This document shows, one piece after another, positions 4,741 through 6,367 of a stretch of 6,367 nt of DNA. Source of the stretch: Bacteroidota bacterium (GTDB taxonomy: Bacteria > Bacteroidota > Bacteroidia > Bacteroidales > JAAYUG01); contig JAKAMP010000180.1 of assembly GCA_021812865.1 (NCBI GenBank), positions 1-6,367 on the forward strand, given 5' to 3'. Below the pieces are notes generated by a model. The model had not been told where the DNA came from. It ran no database searches and saw only the letters and a program-made list of their open reading frames with translations. Position 1 is the first letter of the stretch. Every line of letters starts with the position of its first letter. The translations under genes were made by a program, and so were the position numbers.

Positions 4741-6367
4741 TTATCCTTTAATGGTATATCGCTGGCTGCGGTCGAAATAGTGCGTATGCAGCAGTTGATG
4801 CGATTTTTCGCTCATGGGTTTGCCCAGGAATTCTTCATACAGTTTGATGATATATGGATTTTCATGGGATTTTCTGAGTGTCTTGTTCGCATCTTCAAGG
4901 TAGATTGCTTTCTGCCTGGCTTTGAGGATCGACGAATCGCCATGATGCAGAGGCTGTCCACCACCGCCGATGCAGCCACCCGGGCATGCCATGATCTCGA
5001 TGGCATGATACTCCGATTTTCCGCTTTTAATTTCTTCGAGCAGCTTGCGCGCATTGCCCAGTCCGTGAGCAATGCCAATCCTGATGGGCAACCCGTCGAA
5101 ATCAATCGTGGCTGAACGGAGATTTTCAAAGCCTCTCAGTTCCTCGAAATTGATGCGGGGAAGCGGTTTGCCGGTATGTACCTCATATGCAGTTCTCACG
5201 GCAGCCTCGATCACACCCCCGGTGGTTCCGAATATCACGGCAGCGCCTGTGGATTCGCCAAGCGGATTATCGTAATCTTCATCAGGCAGCGATTCGAAAT
5301 CGATGTTCGACTGCTTGATCAGTTGGGCCAGTTCGCGGGTTGATAGGGCATAATTTACATCCGGATCGCCGTTTTCTCTGAATTCCGGGCGCTGGCATTC
5401 GTACTTTTTAGCCAGGCAAGGCATGATGGATACCACTACCATATCTTCCCTCTTCACCCCAATCTTGTCGGCAAAATAGGTCTTGGCAATGGATCCGAAC
5501 ATCTGCTGGGGCGAACGGGCGGTGGAAGGGATTTCCTTCATATCGGGGAACTGGTGCTCAAAGAAGCCAACCCAGGCCGGACAACAGGAGGTAAGGATGG
5601 GAAGTTTTACCGTTTTATCGCCATTCAGGTGGCGGGTAAGCCGGTCGAGCAATTCAGTGCCTTCTTCCATAATGGTAAGGTCGGCGGCAAAATCAGTATC
5701 GAAAACGTAGTTGAATCCCAGGCGGCGCAGGGCAGCAGTGAGTTTGCCTGTTACCAGTGTGCCGGCTTCCAGGCCGAATTCTTCACCAAGGGCAGCCCTC
5801 ACAGCGGGGGCAGTCTGAACAACCACCGTTTTCTTCGGATCGGCCAGGGCACGGATCACATTCGCAGTATGATCCACTTCGGTAAGAGCGCCTGTAGGGC
5901 ATACGGCCACGCACTGCCCACAATAGGTACAGGGGGAGTGCTCAAGGTTCATTTCAAATGCAGGGGCCACAACCGACATGAATCCCCTGTTTACAGCCGA
6001 CAAGGCGCCTACGGTTTGCACAGTATTGCACATGGTTTCGCAACGCCTGCACATAATGCATTTGTCCATTTCACGGATAATGGAAGGGCTGGTGTCTTCA
6101 CGGTAATGCGACTGTTCTCCCGTGTAATGCAGTTTGCGGATGCCCAGGTCCTGGGCCAGGGCCTGCAGGTCGCACCGACCGCTTTTTGCACATACCAGGC
6201 AGTCGAACGGGTGGTCGGACAGGATCAGTTCCATTACTGTCTTTCTGGCATTCAGCACGCGAATGGAGTGGGTATTCACTTCCATACCATTGGTGCATGC
6301 TGTAGCGCAGGCAGGAGCAAGGTTTCTGCGGCCTTTGACTTCGATTTTGCTGATACGGCATCCACCG
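4741..6367 (-). CDS. hndD: [FeFe]-hydrogenase catalytic subunit, HndD/HydA type (5' end off window)
   Basis: This enzyme subunit interconverts protons and H2 at the H-cluster. The frame is open to the right edge and gives 541 residues; about 40 to 45 N-terminal residues are missing compared with Desulfovibrio HndD, which it closely resembles throughout. The ATG at 6285 is internal. Numbering from that Met, the domains are: end of a [2Fe-2S] ferredoxin domain (before Met1); His-ligated [4Fe-4S] site H25, C29, C32, C38; two [4Fe-4S] sites C76/C79/C82/C86 and C119/C122/C125/C129; then the H domain with TSCCPAW (232-238), MPCLAKK (288-294) and ACPGGCIGGGGQP (433-445). H-cluster ligands are C235, C290, C434, C438. 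The proton-relay residues known from Clostridium CpI are kept as C234, E208, E211, S254 and R215, so it should be catalytically active. In the [2Fe-2S] domain the usual CxxC reads CRIS: one ligand Cys is Ser (codon 6351-6349). It has no NuoE-like C-terminal extension, unlike Thermotoga HydA. The NuoE-like subunit follows directly. Confidence 0.95.
   Translation of the reverse strand, partial: GGCRISKIEVKGRRNLAPACATACTNGMEVNTHSIRVLNARKTVMELILSDHPFDCLVCAKSGRCDLQALAQDLGIRKLHYTGEQSHYREDTSPSIIREMDKCIMCRRCETMCNTVQTVGALSAVNRGFMSVVAPAFEMNLEHSPCTYCGQCVAVCPTGALTEVDHTANVIRALADPKKTVVVQTAPAVRAALGEEFGLEAGTLVTGKLTAALRRLGFNYVFDTDFAADLTIMEEGTELLDRLTRHLNGDKTVKLPILTSCCPAWVGFFEHQFPDMKEIPSTARSPQQMFGSIAKTYFADKIGVKREDMVVVSIMPCLAKKYECQRPEFRENGDPDVNYALSTRELAQLIKQSNIDFESLPDEDYDNPLGESTGAAVIFGTTGGVIEAAVRTAYEVHTGKPLPRINFEELRGFENLRSATIDFDGLPIRIGIAHGLGNARKLLEEIKSGKSEYHAIEIMACPGGCIGGGGQPLHHGDSSILKARQKAIYLEDANKTLRKSHENPYIIKLYEEFLGKPMSEKSHQLLHTHYFDRSQRYTIKG

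Noticed and set aside
4741..6285. Treating the ATG at 6285 as the true start of the hydrogenase gene
   Set aside because: The 27 codons upstream of it encode the conserved end of the [2Fe-2S] ferredoxin domain (GGCRIS, then GRRNLAPAC), so the gene is cut by the window and this Met is internal.
6098..6361. Minus-strand frames overlapping the N-terminal part of the hydrogenase
   Set aside because: They are alternative-frame shadows. The hydrogenase frame itself continues without a stop to the window edge with all the iron-sulfur cluster motifs in place.
1..6367. Search for CRISPR arrays, insertion sequences, tRNA genes, toxin-antitoxin or phage-defence genes
   Set aside because: I see no regularly spaced repeats, transposase motifs, terminal inverted repeats, tRNA-like cloverleaf or defence-type domains. 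All long coding regions are explained by a permease, a cell-wall enzyme, hydrogenase subunits and a methyltransferase-like fragment.

Overview
The window looks like chromosomal DNA of an anaerobic, fermentative member of the Bacteroidota. Both usable promoters carry the Bacteroidota -7 element TAnnTTTG, and none of the start codons has a clear Shine-Dalgarno sequence. The lytic-type GT51 protein has a long AsmA-like N-terminal part of a kind I associate with this phylum. On the right, a multi-subunit [FeFe]-hydrogenase points to an H2-evolving or H2-using anaerobe. The assignment is an inference, and no rRNA or other phylogenetic marker is present.

Layout, left to right. (1) Positions 1-281 (+) hold the 3' end of a gene cut by the window edge, probably a SAM-dependent methyltransferase. 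(2) Positions 327-1766 (-) hold a complete 12-helix amino-acid permease of the APC superfamily, CAT/YfnA/ApcT type. It converges on gene 1. (3) Positions 1767-2156 form a 390-base divergent intergenic region with one promoter per direction, a perfect 14-base palindrome, a hairpin and a short tandem heptamer repeat. (4) Positions 2157-4118 (+) hold a membrane-anchored peptidoglycan glycosyltransferase (GT51) with no transpeptidase domain, preceded by about 400 residues of AsmA-like beta-rich sequence. (5) Positions 4119-4227 form a convergent gap with a possible terminator. (6) Positions 4228-4710 and 4741-6367 (both -) hold a NuoE/HndA-type [2Fe-2S] subunit and, upstream of it, a HndD/HydA-type [FeFe]-hydrogenase catalytic subunit whose N-terminus runs off the right edge.

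Only the last two genes clearly work together. They are two subunits of a cytoplasmic NAD(P)-linked, probably electron-bifurcating [FeFe]-hydrogenase. The expected third subunit (NuoF-like flavoprotein, HydB/HndC) is not in the window and would most simply lie just beyond the right edge. The permease, the glycosyltransferase and the methyltransferase fragment look like ordinary unlinked housekeeping genes.

I do not see a convincing undescribed system. The points most worth checking are a Cys-to-Ser change at a canonical [2Fe-2S] ligand position of the hydrogenase, paired with a new nearby Cys, the domain architecture of the glycosyltransferase, and the heptamer repeat that makes up its promoter's -33 region.
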